From positions 1,275,422 to 1,339,421 of the forward strand of contig MNCI01030123.1 in assembly GCA_015680685.1 (NCBI GenBank): 64,000 nt of DNA, read 5' to 3'. The notes under the pieces were generated by a model that made no database searches, was not told the DNA's origin, and saw only the letters and a program-made list of their open reading frames with translations. Numbering within the stretch: the first letter of the stretch is position 1; each line of letters begins with the position of its first letter. Origin of the DNA: Gnetum montanum. Lineage: Eukaryota > Streptophyta > Gnetopsida > Gnetales > Gnetaceae. Shown here in pieces: positions 33,517-45,157 of the stretch. The translations under genes and the position numbers were made by a program.

Positions 33517-34248
33517 GGGTGCGATGGTGACTTATCTAGTTTTTTCATCTATTTTGATGTCATTTTTATGGAAGCCTAATGATTTCGATTGTGACCCTTG
33601 TGGCGAAGACATTATTGCATGGATTGAGGGCTTGTTCGCTGGTAATTCTTTAGTGATAGGGGTCGATGTTAACATTCGCATCAAGGCTTCACGATGTACT
33701 TGAGAAGTCATCATGAGGTCATACAAGCTTAGAGATGTGCTCTTCTGTTTGAGCGCTTGTGTGACCTGCGTTAGGGCTGTGGCCAAGTCTTTACTATTGG
33801 GTATAGTTTTGTTAGTAGCAACTTGGTCCCTGGGACCCAACAACTATATTTCATATGGAGTAGTCTTTGTAGGATCTACTGCAACTGTTGATTTTAATGT
33901 ATCTGACATGTTTGATGGTTTTCCTTTATAACTCGTGCTTGGCTCATGGCTCAGACATTGACATTCTTTCTTCAAGCGTTCCCTTGTGAGCCTGTCAGCG
34001 AGGTGTTCTCGTGACGGTCATGGAGGAATAGTTGGCTTCTGAATGTTAGGTTGTTTTGGAACCCGGACTACGAACAGAGTGGGTTTGGTTTGCTGGTGAA
34101 TGGTAGGAGGTGGTGGTGTGTCAAGATGTTTGGGCACCCTGACAACATATGGTGTTGGTTTAGCTTGGGTTTGTGGGGTGGGAGGTTGAGGATCAGGGTG
34201 TTTGGGTACCCTGACTACATAGGGAGTGGGTCGGTTTTGAGGTTGTAC
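33517..34248 (-). pseudogene. Tat Gag-protease linker
   Basis: Low-similarity linker with words such as GPRDQVATNKTIPN and LTQVTQALKQKSTSLSLYDL (33843-33600), then proline-rich repeats at 34050-34250 (RVPKHPDPQPP-like on the minus strand). Several stops occur. The linker continues the repetitive VRVPP(T/L) theme of the Gag C-terminus and has no catalytic domain. Confidence 0.5.
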
Positions 34249-36785
34249 CTATGTGGTTGTGACTGTGGGTGGCACCCGGACCATGTAGGGAGTGGGATGG
34301 GAAGGTGGTTGCGCACTTGCGGTTGTGTTAATAGGAGGTACATGGATGACGAACGGTTTTTGGGGCGTAGGTGGGTTGTAAGTGGGGTATGATGGTTGTG
34401 ATGATGATGTTGACGTTGTAAGAGGAACTCGAACTACAAAGGGTCTTCTTGGTTCTTGTTGGTCATTTCCTATGTGGATTGTGTTAATTACATATGGAGC
34501 TTCCTTAGTGTTAAGGGGATCTCTATCTATGTCCATAGATTGGTTTTGTGGTTTAATCGGGTTGGATTCATCAAATGTTATTTCGCCCCCATCGATCAAG
34601 CGTTGTATATCTTGTTTTAGGGCAAAACAAAATTTGGTACCATGCCTGTTATGTTGATGGTATTCACAAAACCGATCTAGCCTAAAGCCTCTTGGAATAG
34701 GAGGCTCGTTTGGTGTAGCCAAGCTCGGGTTTTTGACCAATTCATAGAATCGGTCATGTTTCTGGGCTGCCGCAGGAGACATTTGCTTATATTTCATCAT
34801 CCTAGCCTTCAAGAGTTGATCAAAGAGTTGTGAAGGCTTCATGGGAAGGGGTGTGTATTGAGAGGGGTCTTTTCTTTCAAAGGTTCGTGCAGGACCCGCA
34901 ATAGCAGTTTGTGATGAGGATGGTTTGGGTGTATATGCAGGAGCGGTTCTTTCATAATTGATAGGGGCAGTAGGTGGTTTACCTTGCTATCCCACATTAG
35001 TATGTTGAGTTTTCACTACTGCTGCTACGGTTGCCTTAGCCTTCTCTTTATCTTTTTTAGTATGTTGATTCTTGAAGGTTGAGTAGGCGGGGTCATGACT
35101 GTTCTGTGCAGCCTCTTCTATTTTCTTTATTTGCACGAAAGATTGGCTCAAAGTGCGCATGTTTAAATAGTATAGTTTAGATTTCACGAAATCATTTACG
35201 GCTCCCTTTAGGATCGTAAGAAGGTATGTTTTTGGGATTGGCTCATGAAGTTCGTTGAGTGCGGCACTCCATCTTTGGATAAATTTTTGTACAGGTTCAA
35301 GTGGTGCTTGTCTTACCTGTATTAGACTGTCCAAGGTTGCTTCAGGTTTTAGGTTATATTTAAACCTGGTAACGAACTGGTGTAAGAGATTCTCCAAAGA
35401 GGATATGGAGTTAGGAGGCAAGGCTCGGTACCAGTCTAATGCTCTGCCGGTGAGGGACATGGCGAACACTCGCAAGATTGCATGGGGCCAAGCCTGAAGC
35501 AACAGGCATTCTAGTCTAAATGTGACTAGATGGATGTTGGGGTCTCCTTCCTTGTTGTATTTGGTTAGTTGTGGAAAAGAAACTCCTTTGGGAAAGGTTA
35601 ATGGTGGTACCGAAGAGCTAATAGGATCATCTTGGTAAAAGTCTAATACTTTAAGCTCTTCATTGTTAGCAGTTTTGAGGCATTTTACCTCGTTGGCTAG
35701 CTCCTGCATCATTTTCTTAGCTTCAGCCCAGTCTTGGGCACTAGGTGAAGCAAGAGGTTGGTTGGTTTGAGTGCCATACAAATTAGAATGTTGTACGGTT
35801 GGTGGGAATGATGATTGTTGAGTGATCGGGGGTTGCACTTGTGGGTTATTTATAGTGGGTGCTACTAAGGGCGGCATACCGTAAGGTGTAGGTTGTTGGT
35901 GTTGTTGAGCGACAGGGGCGAGCCATCGTCCAACTGTGGGTTGCAAAGGGAGGTTTTGCACTAGTGTTGTATTGGAGGAGCTAAAGGTGCGGTATGAACC
36001 TGCGCTCGTGGGATGAAGTGTGTTGATGTGGTAGCGGGTATCACAAATGGCATCCTAATTACTTGGGGTGGGAAAGTTGCTCCTACATTATTTTGAGAGG
36101 GGAGTTGTTGGGGTTGTATTTGTAAGAGGGAGGGTAAGGTAGTAATCGGAGGGATAGTGGGGATGGACATGGTGAATTGAGAGTTGGTCATAGGGAGAGT
36201 GGAAATGAGAGTGAGCGCTTCCTGTTGGGGCACATGTGCTTGAGTGCTTTTAACTATACGAAGAGAGACGGTCTCCCCTATGAATGGGTGAAATAATTGG
36301 GTTCACATAAGTATGCGGACTGAGAGTATGATACGAATCCCCATGTTCGGATTGAGCTACGAAATTGTCTTCCTCATCTCCATTTTGAGATTCTACTACG
36401 GGTTGGCGTGAGGTTTGGTTCCTGGCCATGAGGAGTTGTGATAGGAGTTCATGGTGGGATTTAGTGAGTGGGATGACATCATAGGGGACAGGGATGAATT
36501 CATAACCTCCCTTGTTGATGACTTCATACTGTCTTTTTGCATCAAGTTCCGTTTGATCAACGGGTAAGCTCGCTTGGATCTTGACACATATGAAGTTGTA
36601 TTGCTTGGGGGTCAAAGTGGTGAATGAGGGGTCACAGCCCTACAGTCTTAGTGATCGACATGGTGGCCCCTGAGGGTTGACCTCACCATGAGTCACTATG
36701 GTTTTGGTGGTGGTCACAGGGTATAAGATTGACGTGTTGGGGTTAGAGATGAGGAGAGCAGAAGTATTGGTGTTCGTAGGGTCCA
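34249..36785 (-). pseudogene. Tat element Gag
   Basis: The likely start is the ATG at 36785 (MDPTNTNTSALL). A stop or frameshift near 36640, and breaks near 36240, 35960 and 34985, split it. Retrotransposon-Gag core at 35580-35120: FPKGVSFPQLTKYNKEGDPN, LTGRALDWYRALPPNSISS, FKYNLKPEATLDSLIQVRQA. The later part, 34842-34249, has FCEYHQHNRHGTKFCFALKQ, a C-H-C zinc-like cluster, followed by repeated PFV(V/I)(R/H)VPP words. It would form the particle shell if intact. Confidence 0.8.
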
Positions 36786-37354
36786 TTTTACATGCTTTAA
36801 GTATGGCAACGTAAACTAAAAAAATAAAATAAAATTGGTTAAGTGTTGGACTGGAAGCAAACAAATTTCCTAAGTGTTGGAACAGCGTATACAACGTAAA
36901 TGGGAGAAAATTTGGCTAAGTGTTGGAACAGCGTATACAACGTAAATGGGAGAAAATTTGGCTAAGTGTTGGAACAACGTATACAACATAAACGGGAGAA
37001 AATTTGGCTAAGTATTGGAATAACGTATAGGTGGTAGTGTATGAGTAGGGGTCACAGCGTACACCAACTATGTATAATGTATATAGATGATACACAGGAT
37101 ATAATGCAAGTGTAAATGCCAACAGGGGAGATGAACTACAGCGTATACTATAAAAATTAATATTTTGGCCAAAACAAACGGTAAAGCTGCAACGTATACA
37201 GGTGAACAGTGTATGAACACTGGATGTGGCGTAGATCTGTAGTCATAGGACACAGATCTGTAGTCACAAGGCGTAGATTTGCAGTCACAGAATGCAGATC
37301 TATAGTCATAAAGGGTAGATATGGGATAGTAAGACGTAGATCTAGGAGAAAAAT
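36786..37354 (-). repeat. Tat element 5' leader with two tandem repeats
   Basis: Between primer site and Gag start. 36869-37026 has three and a half units of 46 bp (CTAAGTGTTGGAACAGCG, TATACAACGTAAATGGGAG words). 37225-37345 has about five units of 24-27 bp with (A/T)GATCTGTAGTCA(T/C)A. The GCGTATAC word is shared with the LTR palindromes, so leader repeats and LTR repeats are related. No conserved ORF is present. Confidence 0.75.
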
Positions 37355-37373
37355 GGCCCTCCTTCTAGCTCCA
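37355..37373 (-). promoter_or_regulatory. Tat element primer-binding site
   Basis: On the minus strand, 10 nt after the 5' LTR end (GATTTCAGACA), TGGAGCTAGAAGGAGGGCC. It matches the site of the Gag-only element (47480-47498) at 17 of 19 positions. The complement would be the 3' end of a tRNA; Ogre elements are reported to use tRNA-Arg, which is a plausible but unchecked match. Confidence 0.7.
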
Positions 37374-37383
37374 TTTTCTGTAC

Positions 37384-39676
37384 TGTCTGAAATCGTCAGT
37401 GCAAGGCTGAAATGAAACAAACATCTGGAGATCCTTGGAAGAAATATAGAAGACCCTACCTTTGCTTGAGGGCAAGTTGAAATGGACGAAGGCAGAGTGC
37501 CTCAAATGGTCTGCGCACAGATCAAACAAGGACTTCCCCAATGTACGCACTTTGCAATGCATTGGGTTATACGTAAATGATGCACATTAAATGTAAATTG
37601 TAACCTAAACAGACACAATAATGTAAATAGGAATGTAAACGTAAATTGGAAAAACAAAGAAAAACATAGTAAATATGGGCAAAATGTAAACTGTTTTGTA
37701 TTGAAAAATGATTACAGTGTGCACCGGTTAGAACACAGTTGGGGATTGATCAGAAGGCAGACGTTTAGCCCCGGTGGGTGATGACGGGTGCTGGAAGATG
37801 CAGGTTTTGGATTGTAGGGAAATGCAGCATCCAAGTCTGATGCCCAGCGTATAGAGGTTGATGCCCAGATCTGTTAAGTGTCCTAGATTCAATTTTTGTG
37901 TCCATTTGTAAAAGTTGCCAACCCAAATCTAGTGAAAAATTGGGGTTTTTAAAAGATATTGGGCATTAGATTCGGATCTGGGAGGAGATGAGTGGCTGTG
38001 AGGTGAGAAAAATTTGGATCAGAAGATAGGTGGATACGTTACAAATCTACAGCATGTAGCGCACATGCTGGCGTATGAACGCCCAGCATATAGGCTTGGA
38101 ACGCTCAAAAAAACTTAAAATTTATAAAAGAATAAGAATGATGTCTCTGGCTTTTGGATCCATGCTCTGGCCTACTATTTTTGGCCTCAACATGTCTTGA
38201 AATGCTCTGGCCTATGTTGGCATCCGCGTACAGTGTTCAACATATGAGATTGGGTGTCTACCGTGTGTACGCTGGCGTATACGCTCCATACATTGGCCAA
38301 CGTATGGACCATAAATGATGCATTTTGGACCAAATTTTGACCTCCAAAGCCAATTTTGACTATAGATATGCATGGCTCATGTCCTGAGGATGCTGTATAT
38401 CAAATTTGAGCCAATTTTTCCCTGATTTGGTGCTGTTTTGGGGTACTTTGTGGGGTTGATGTTGGGCTATACGATGGCTAGCGTCAACCTCAGCGTACAC
38501 CTCATGACCTGCCATGTTGGATGTCTGACTCTGTATGCTGGTGCTTGTCCCTTGATGCCTAAGTGCTGTTGATCCTCCAGGGTGTCTGGATGTCAATTTT
38601 GACTTCATTTTGATGTAGTTTCGGGCCTGTTTTGGTGGTTTACGCTGAGCTATACGTTGGCCAGTGTATACCAAAGTGTGCTTAGCGTAAACAAGTGAAA
38701 ATGGCTCATTGGAAGCCCAGAGCTAAAGTTTTTGAAGCCTATGACCTTGTAGGATTATTGCCCATATCCTGAGGATCGATTCCACGTTGAAAACTTGCCC
38801 AAAAGTGCCTGATTTGCCCCATTCATGGTGGTGTACGCTGGGCTATACGTTGGCCAGCGTATAGCAAGGTGTACCCAGCGTATACACATGAAAATGCATC
38901 ATTTTGAGGTCAAAACTTGATCTTTAGGAGCCATTGATGATGTCCAATAGTTTTCCTACATCCAGGAGTCAATTCAATGTGAAAATCTTGCTTTGTGATG
39001 CTTGTTTTGGACCCTTTTTGATGGTATACGCTGGGCTATACGCTAGCCAGTGTATACCAAGGTGTGCTCAGCGTATACACATGAAAATGCATCATTTCGA
39101 GGTTAAAACTTGATCTTTAGGAGCCAGTGATGATGCTCAATAGTTTTCCTACCTGCAGGAGTCAATTTGATGTGAAAATATTGCTTTGTGATGCTTGTTT
39201 TGGGCTCTTTTTGATGGTATACGCTAGGCTATACGCTAGCCAGCGTATACCAAGGTGTGCTCAGCATATACACATGAAAATTCATCATCTAGGACCCAAA
39301 ATTGCATTTTCAGGAGGCTGGGAGCTATTGGTGACCTTGGGAAGGTCATCGGGGGTCCAGACACTCAATTCTGGCATGTTTTGACTCATTTTTAGGGCCC
39401 AAAAGTTGCCATACGCTGGTCTATACGCTGGCTAGCGTACAGCCCAGCGTGAATAGAGTACACTTGGTCAAATCCAAGTATTTTGAACCCAAAACATGAC
39501 ATTCCTGATGCCAAATGCTAATGTAGTCACCTGTGGATCTTGGGAAACCTTTTCCTTTTCAATTATGCTCCATTTGATGCTGTTTGATGCTTTGGAGCTT
39601 GGTCATGCTGGGGATCATCATGACTTAGCTTTATTTTCTGTCTGAAAGTGCTAGCCAAAATTTTGTGGTGTTTTCA
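37384..39676 (-). mobile_element. Tat element 5' LTR
   Basis: 2293 bp, the upstream LTR of the minus-strand element, beginning (element strand) TGAAAACACC after the GGCTT duplication at 39677-39681. It contains the same GCGTATAC/ATACGCTGGCCAGCGTAT palindromic repeats (near 38285, 38650, 38855, 39030, 39230, 39420), many now degraded by C-to-T changes. No convincing TATA box could be placed. Confidence 0.9.
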
Positions 39677-40930
39677 GGCTTGAGGACCATAATTGGACGA
39701 AAACAATAGTGGATGTTCACAACCACAAAACTATAACATTTCCATTACTAATTTTGTTGAGATTGTATGATATGTCCTTGGAACTTCAACATTCTTTTGA
39801 CCTCAATATATTTGGACCTTTTTTATTTTGTAAATGCTTCTTGCTTAAGAATGGTTTTCAAACTAGGATTTTTAGCTTTACTTTCATACTATGCTTTTCC
39901 TAAATCCTTAGGAATTCTTGGTATTGTTACTTTTCTAGAGGAAATTGTACATTCTACTAACCTTTGTTTGACTGTATAAGGACAAATGACATCCATAAAA
40001 ATAACATCCAAACCAATATCATGCTCAAAGTCACTAATCTATAAAAAATCTATTTTACCAATATATGTATCTTCTGATTTTCTTGGAACATCAATAGAAA
40101 ACTGGTTAATATTTTTGATGCCATTCATGGTTTTAATTTTGAAAGCTTTGACAGTTTCTACCGACATTTCCATAACATGTTCATGAGAAAAATTAAGTGT
40201 AGTACTAGTATCAATGAAAGCAGTAAACTTTTTCCATTTTAGTTTTTCATCAATAGTAACTTTAATTGGAATAATAAGGACATTAGCAACACTTATATCT
40301 TTCTTGATTTGATACAAGATTGCAATTGAAACCTTTGGAGTTTTGTCATATTTTCTTATTGGTGGTAGCTGTTGTGTATTCTTTTTCTCATACAAAGAAA
40401 TTTTAAACTTTGTTGGAACTTAAACTTTGATAATGTCATCATTAGAATAGATCAAGTCATCTAAATTAGATGACATAATTTCTAATATAGCTACTTCTAG
40501 ACAATGAAGATCAAGAGAAAATTCTTCTTCACAAGTGAACTGAGGTAAAGAACTTGGATGAACTATAGATGATTCTCCTGGAATATTAGCAAAAGGATAT
40601 ATAAAAGGATTAGATTTATTTTCTTCAAAACTAAGATAATTTTAATAGTCTTCATTTTCATTTGGTTCTCCTAATAACTGTTGAAGTTCTACAAGTTTGA
40701 CTTCTATGAGGGAAATATTTGACTCAAATTTGAATTCATTGATTATACCTCTGACCAATTTACTTACATCAGTTTCTAATGCTTATTCATCTTCATCTTC
40801 CTCTTCTTTACTTTTAGTGTCACTGAGAAAAAACTTATAGATTTTATCTTCTTGAGCCTACATTTCATAAAATTCTTCCTCATTTTCTACAAGTTCCCAC
40901 TCATTTTCATTATGATGGTCTAGATGATGT
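39677..40930 (-). pseudogene. Endogenous caulimovirid protease and flanking polyprotein region
   Basis: Resumes the viral polyprotein after the Tat insertion (GAGGACCATAATT matches 17294 onward). 40395-40039 reads a retropepsin-like segment with FTAFIDTSTTLNFSHEHV, in which the usual D-T/S-G is altered to DTS. Upstream (40930-40440) an acidic stretch fits the capsid C-terminal region; stops are frequent. At about 40930 coding switches to the plus strand, so the virus copy is rearranged here. Confidence 0.65.
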
Positions 40931-40932
40931 TA

Positions 40933-41478
40933 ACTGGGACACACATCATGCTTTCATCATGAGGTCAAAAACTACCAAAAAGAAACAAAAATTATTTGAG
41001 GATGAGAGAGTTGTAATTCCATTTCATGAAGCCATTCTCAATAAAAGATCTTTTGTTAATTCCCAATGTAACTTAGAATTTCTAAAGATTTCAAAATAAT
41101 CTATCTACAATGTTGGAAATCCTTTTTATACTCTTATGACTACTTCAATTAAGCAATGTGAAGCTATTTTAGATGTAAAGAGATTTGGTATTCATTTAGT
41201 GTTCTTATCTTTCTTTATTGAGGAAGAAATAGAAAAATGGAAAAAACAAAATGTTCATTATGTACATTTGGGTCAAATAGATATTTTAATCAATCCTAAT
41301 TTCAATTATGATATAGGTGTTGAGTTTTTGGTTACCTTAGTAGATAGTAGAATTATTGAAAATGGTGTGAAAGATGATGAATAAAATCTCTAGGATTTAG
41401 CTAAAATTTGTTAGTTTAAAGAAATCATAAATACTGATGTGTTATGCTCTATTCATCCTAATTTTCAATTACCGTTAT
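40933..41478 (+). pseudogene. Endogenous caulimovirid movement-protein fragment
   Basis: The plus strand reads from an ATG near 40954 (MRSKTTKKKQKLF), through AKKS-like basic and hydrophobic stretches, to HYVHLGQIDILINPNFNYDI and VTLVDSRIIENGV (41256-41365), then IINTDVLCSIHPNFQLPL. The (V/I)HLG...(D)xR pattern is that of the plant-virus 30K movement-protein superfamily, as in caulimovirids. Two or more stops occur. The end is cut at 41479 by an LTR. It lies head-to-head with the protease region, opposite to normal gene order. Confidence 0.6.
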
Positions 41479-42021
41479 TGATGAGTAGTGGAGTATTCCA
41501 AGACTCTACCATATAAGTCACGAGTGCCAGCACATGACCAGATCATAATCCACGAATAGACAATGTTATTATGCTAGTAATTGATGTTAAGTTCGAGATT
41601 GCTATTTTTCCACTTTGAGCTACTGAAGTTCACGTGGATGGTTTAGCTCTTAGTGAGGCATATGATTAATTGATGTTGTAGGCTCTTAAGTGCTCCTAAA
41701 GTAAACATGATTGAAGATAAAAGTCTAGGTCTAGTTAACTAGGAATGCATAAATCTATCTTAGCCTAATGTGATGGACATCCAATCATGGTCTACCATAC
41801 ATGCCTTGGACTTATGTAGCTAGCACTAGGATTACCAAGTGGAATTACTATTGGGTGAACTAAGCAACGCCACTACTAGGTTACTAAACGAGTCGTATCC
41901 ATAACACTTACTAATGATATGTAAAATAAAGTGCTTGGAATGTAAATGATTAACTAAGAAAATAATAAAGATTATTCTAAGTAAACAAATGAAACTAAGG
42001 GAATGCTACAATGATGGAAAG
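41479..42021 (-). mobile_element. Second Athila-like element: 3' LTR, distal part
   Basis: The plus strand starts TGATGAG (LTR 3' end on the minus strand is CTCATCA). It aligns on the minus strand with the other Athila-like LTR over GGTAACCTAGTAAC/TTTAGTAACCTAGTAG, TTGGTAATCCTAGT and TTACTTAGAATAATC words. Interrupted at 42022 by a solo LTR with GAAAG duplication, it resumes at 53454-53776. Total length is about 860 bp, close to 781-800 bp of the family. Confidence 0.75.
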
Positions 42022-42054
42022 TGTTGGCACATTTTGGCCATTTCATGGAACAGA

Positions 42055-42620
42055 GATATGAGATGATTGAAACCTTCAAAATATTTTAATAGAACTATTG
42101 AAATGGCAAGATGTAGGTTTCAAAGGTATTGATTCCTGTCACTCGCTAAAAAAGATTGGATGAGATGGACTGAATTTATTCTCCCTAATTTTAATTGTTC
42201 AGATTATCAATCGGACTGATACTTAGCATGGGAAACAAGCATATGATTTTGCTTCTCAAAATTCACTAGGTTGGAACTTTTACGTGGCTCAAGTTTGTAG
42301 AATTCTTTGATCATTACTTATCCCTACTGAAGATGTTCACCTTCTTCCAGCCCATCTCTTTTGTGGATATTCTAGAGGTCTGTCTAACTCTTATTTGGAA
42401 CATGCTATGAGGTGGATTAGGTATACTAGAGTATTATCCTCAAAGCAACATCATTGGTTGTCTACATCATCAACTAAAGCATTCCTTACATGGAGCCCTT
42501 AAGGAAGAAAGACAATGAATAGAAGGTTACAAGAGATAATGTGCCAATGGCGACTAAATTGACAAGTAAGGAATCTTTATTGTTAGAAATACTTTTAGGA
42601 ATTAATCATTTGGATAGAGA
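42055..42620 (+). pseudogene. Unidentified coding-like stretch inside the old solo LTR
   Basis: The plus strand reads near-continuous protein-like sequence (words SQNSLGWNFYVAQVCRIL, LFCGYSRGLSNSYLEHAM, RWIRYTRVLSSKQHHWLSTS, KTMNRRLQEIMCQW) broken by a few stops. I do not recognise the family. It may be another captured host or viral fragment. It lies in the LTR segment that has no counterpart in the young copies. Confidence 0.3.
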
Positions 42621-43579
42621 CTGATAAAAGAAAAATATCCTTATCGTTGATGTTTGAAAAGATTCATTGCAAGGAATATGAAACTTAAAAATCATTTGGG
42701 GATGATTTTGAAATAGCATGTCAAAATGTTTAGAGTTGTGAAAATTTTTGGAGCAATGAAACCACATATACTTTCCCTGCTCAAAGCTAACATTCCCAGC
42801 AGAGAATGTGCATGTTAAAGAAACTAACGGCTGCGAAATTGTGGAGGGCGTGAAGGTGTCTAGGTTTGAATTTCTATAGGGCAAAGTGGGGCTCGCTTGC
42901 TGATCTAGCTTTGGTTGGACTCGTGGATACTATTTGCAGCATCATATGCATATGCAGGTAAATTTGGTACTACTACCAGCACCATCATTCGATCCGCGGG
43001 TTACGCGATTGCAACACGGACCTGCGTTGCCCTTTCTACAATGACAGATTTGTGGAGGAACGCTTGGTGCCTGTTGTTGTCACTGTGCACCAGTGGTAAA
43101 AAAAATTGAAGGAGAAGCGCGTGACTGAGGAAACTATGGCACTCCTCCATTTCTAAGAACTGATTCGAATTGGATAATCATGGGCATTGTTGCGGCTAGA
43201 AAAATAGAAGGCAACATTGATCGCATCGTCAGTATGGATGTATGGCAAGGACTCGATAGCCAAATCACGGTTGCTTTCAGAAAGAAAAACTTAGGAAGCC
43301 CTAGGGGAATTTGGGGCAAAAAAATTTCAGGCGGCTGAAACCCTAAATCACGTTTGTCATTTGTTGCTGGAACCAAAGGAATTCTGGCCTGTTCTTTTAG
43401 AACCACATGTTTAGCACGTCGTTTTTCCAAGGAAAATCTTCCTCCTCCGCTCTTTAGCAATTAAAAACACCACCGTCAACCCCTGCTACCCAAAGAATTC
43501 ATGGACAGAATAGATTATCTTGCACAACCCACTGAAGAAATAAAATTTAGCTGTAGAATGAGCCTGTTAACAGAGTTCA

Positions 43580-43745
43580 ATCTTTCAGCTTGGTTTGACT
43601 CGAAGCCCAAAGAATCAGTAGTATACATCTCATTCGGGATCTTTTCTTGGTGTAGCAAAGAGCTACTATAGGAATTCACAATGGGTTTGATGCAGAGTAA
43701 GCAGTCCTTCTTTTGGGTTCTTAGGCCAGATGTCATGGGTGCCCG
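43580..43745 (+). pseudogene. UDP-glycosyltransferase gene fragment
   Basis: The plus strand reads FNLSAWFDSKPKESVVYISF followed by GIFSWCSKELL, a stop (TAG 43669-43671), then EFTMGLMQSKQSFFWVLRPD. This is the segment of plant family-1 glycosyltransferases that precedes the PSPG sugar-donor box (consensus-like W(L/F)D.KP..SVVY(I/V)SFGS...FLWV(L/V)RPD). The PSPG box itself is not found downstream, and homology fades after 43745. About 55 residues survive. It sits between the tips of an LTR, so it was probably captured by the element. Confidence 0.75.
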
Positions 43746-45157
43746 GGGCTTTGCCGCGGATAGGAGTGCCTTGAGAAATACGAGTAGAAACAGACAAAAT
43801 TCATATTTCTGCATTACAAAGGATTTTTGCAGAATGCTGAGACACTACAACTATGCAATGTACCTGGTAGAGATGACGATGCCAAACAGTGGACCAATGA
43901 TTGGACCACGTGTTGGGTAAGCCAAAATTCACCGATGTGTTCATCCAGGAGCGCTTCACATGACATCCACCTTGTGCTAAAAACGTGGCATTACAACTTC
44001 ACTTATGCATTTGGCTGTACCTACGTACATATATATATTTATATATTAACCCATCCATGTATGCAAAAAATCCATGGTTACTATCTCTATTACTATGATT
44101 TAAATAAAATATTTTATGATTTAAAAATTAAAAGAAAGTTATGGGATATTTGTGTAACATCCTATATAAAAGGAAATTTGGCTATTATCCCTTTTATTCC
44201 TATGAAAGTTGTAACTTCCTATGATAGTTACAACTATGATATTTGTAACTAATTTTTATTTTGATTACCATGAAGACACTTGGTCACCATAGCTTTTATA
44301 CAAAGATCACTTGTCAATTACAAATTGTTTATCTCCATGGTGACCACTTGGCAACTAAATGGGACACTTGTCAATTGCAGCCTTTTTTCTCTATGGTGGT
44401 TATAACCACCCAAAATTTTTGTAACTTACCTAACTTGTTGGGCAAGTAAATGTTGGAACATTTTTACCATTTCATGGAATAGGTGGACTTATTTGCAAAT
44501 GGTGAGGTACAGAATCCTAATGAACTGAAATTGTTCAAGGAGGATTATGTTCTTTCTTGTAAAGAATTCTGCAACAGTTAATTAACCATGAAGTTGGAAT
44601 AGAAATGAAAATGTTGCTGAATTGAATGTTTTGAAAATCAAGGGATAATGACATTGCAATTGGGAATGTTGGCATGAGGGTTTATCTAGAGTCAAAAGAA
44701 AATGGTGTATCAATTGTAGATATCTCTCTAGCTTATGATAGAGTAGCTCTAGTTACTTTTTCTGTAATAAAGTGCAGAGAAGATGAATATGGAATCGGCC
44801 TTGATATAACTGGGATTACATTCGAGGTGCCACAAATTAAAATGTGAGAGTACAACTCCACTTATGCATTCGGTTGTATACGCATACATATATTTATATA
44901 TCAACCCATGCATCAAATCCATGGTTATTATCTCTACTACTATGATATAAATAACAATAAAATATAATATTGATTTAAAAAGGGAATTTATGCAACAATT
45001 GTTCAAAGTCCTATGAGAATTGAACACTTGTCAATTGAAATGGTGGTTATAACCACCACAAAGGCCACTTGTCAACTACAACCTCTTTATCTCCACAATG
45101 GCCACTTGTCAACTAAATGGGACACGTGTCAACTGCAACTTGTTTCTCTCCATGGTG

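Larger units (their letters stand above)
24961..39676 (-). mobile_element. Tat/Ogre-lineage Ty3/gypsy retrotransposon, nearly complete
   Basis: A 14.7 kb element on the minus strand with 2.27-2.29 kb LTRs (TG...CA ends), primer site 37373-37355, Gag 36785-34249, protease 33516-32956, a repeat-filled spacer, RT, a second RNase H, integrase ending at 28807, a 1.6 kb 3' UTR and a polypurine tract at 27232. A perfect 5-bp target duplication GGCTT flanks it (24956-24960 and 39677-39681). The extra RNase H after the RT-RNase H block is the mark of the Tat lineage. Stops and gaps in Gag and pol suggest it is no longer autonomous. Confidence 0.9.
42022..44450 (+). mobile_element. Old solo LTR of the Gag-only family, left part
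   Basis: Begins TGTTGGCACATTTT then, after two differing bases, CCATTTCATGGAACAG, exactly like the young LTR tips. It is preceded by GAAAG (42017-42021), repeated after the other end (53454-53458). 43973-44450 aligns with the young LTR (45-bp blocks such as TTATATATTAACCCAT, CTTGTTGGGCAAGTAA), and it has only one or two units of the 21-bp satellite (near 44344). The body 42055-43970 is unlike the young LTR and includes a glycosyltransferase fragment. Cut at 44451 by the young element. Confidence 0.75.

Noticed and set aside
43134-43460. 108-codon minus-strand frame near the glycosyltransferase fragment
   Set aside because: No recognisable domain; the neighbouring plus strand carries the readable homology.
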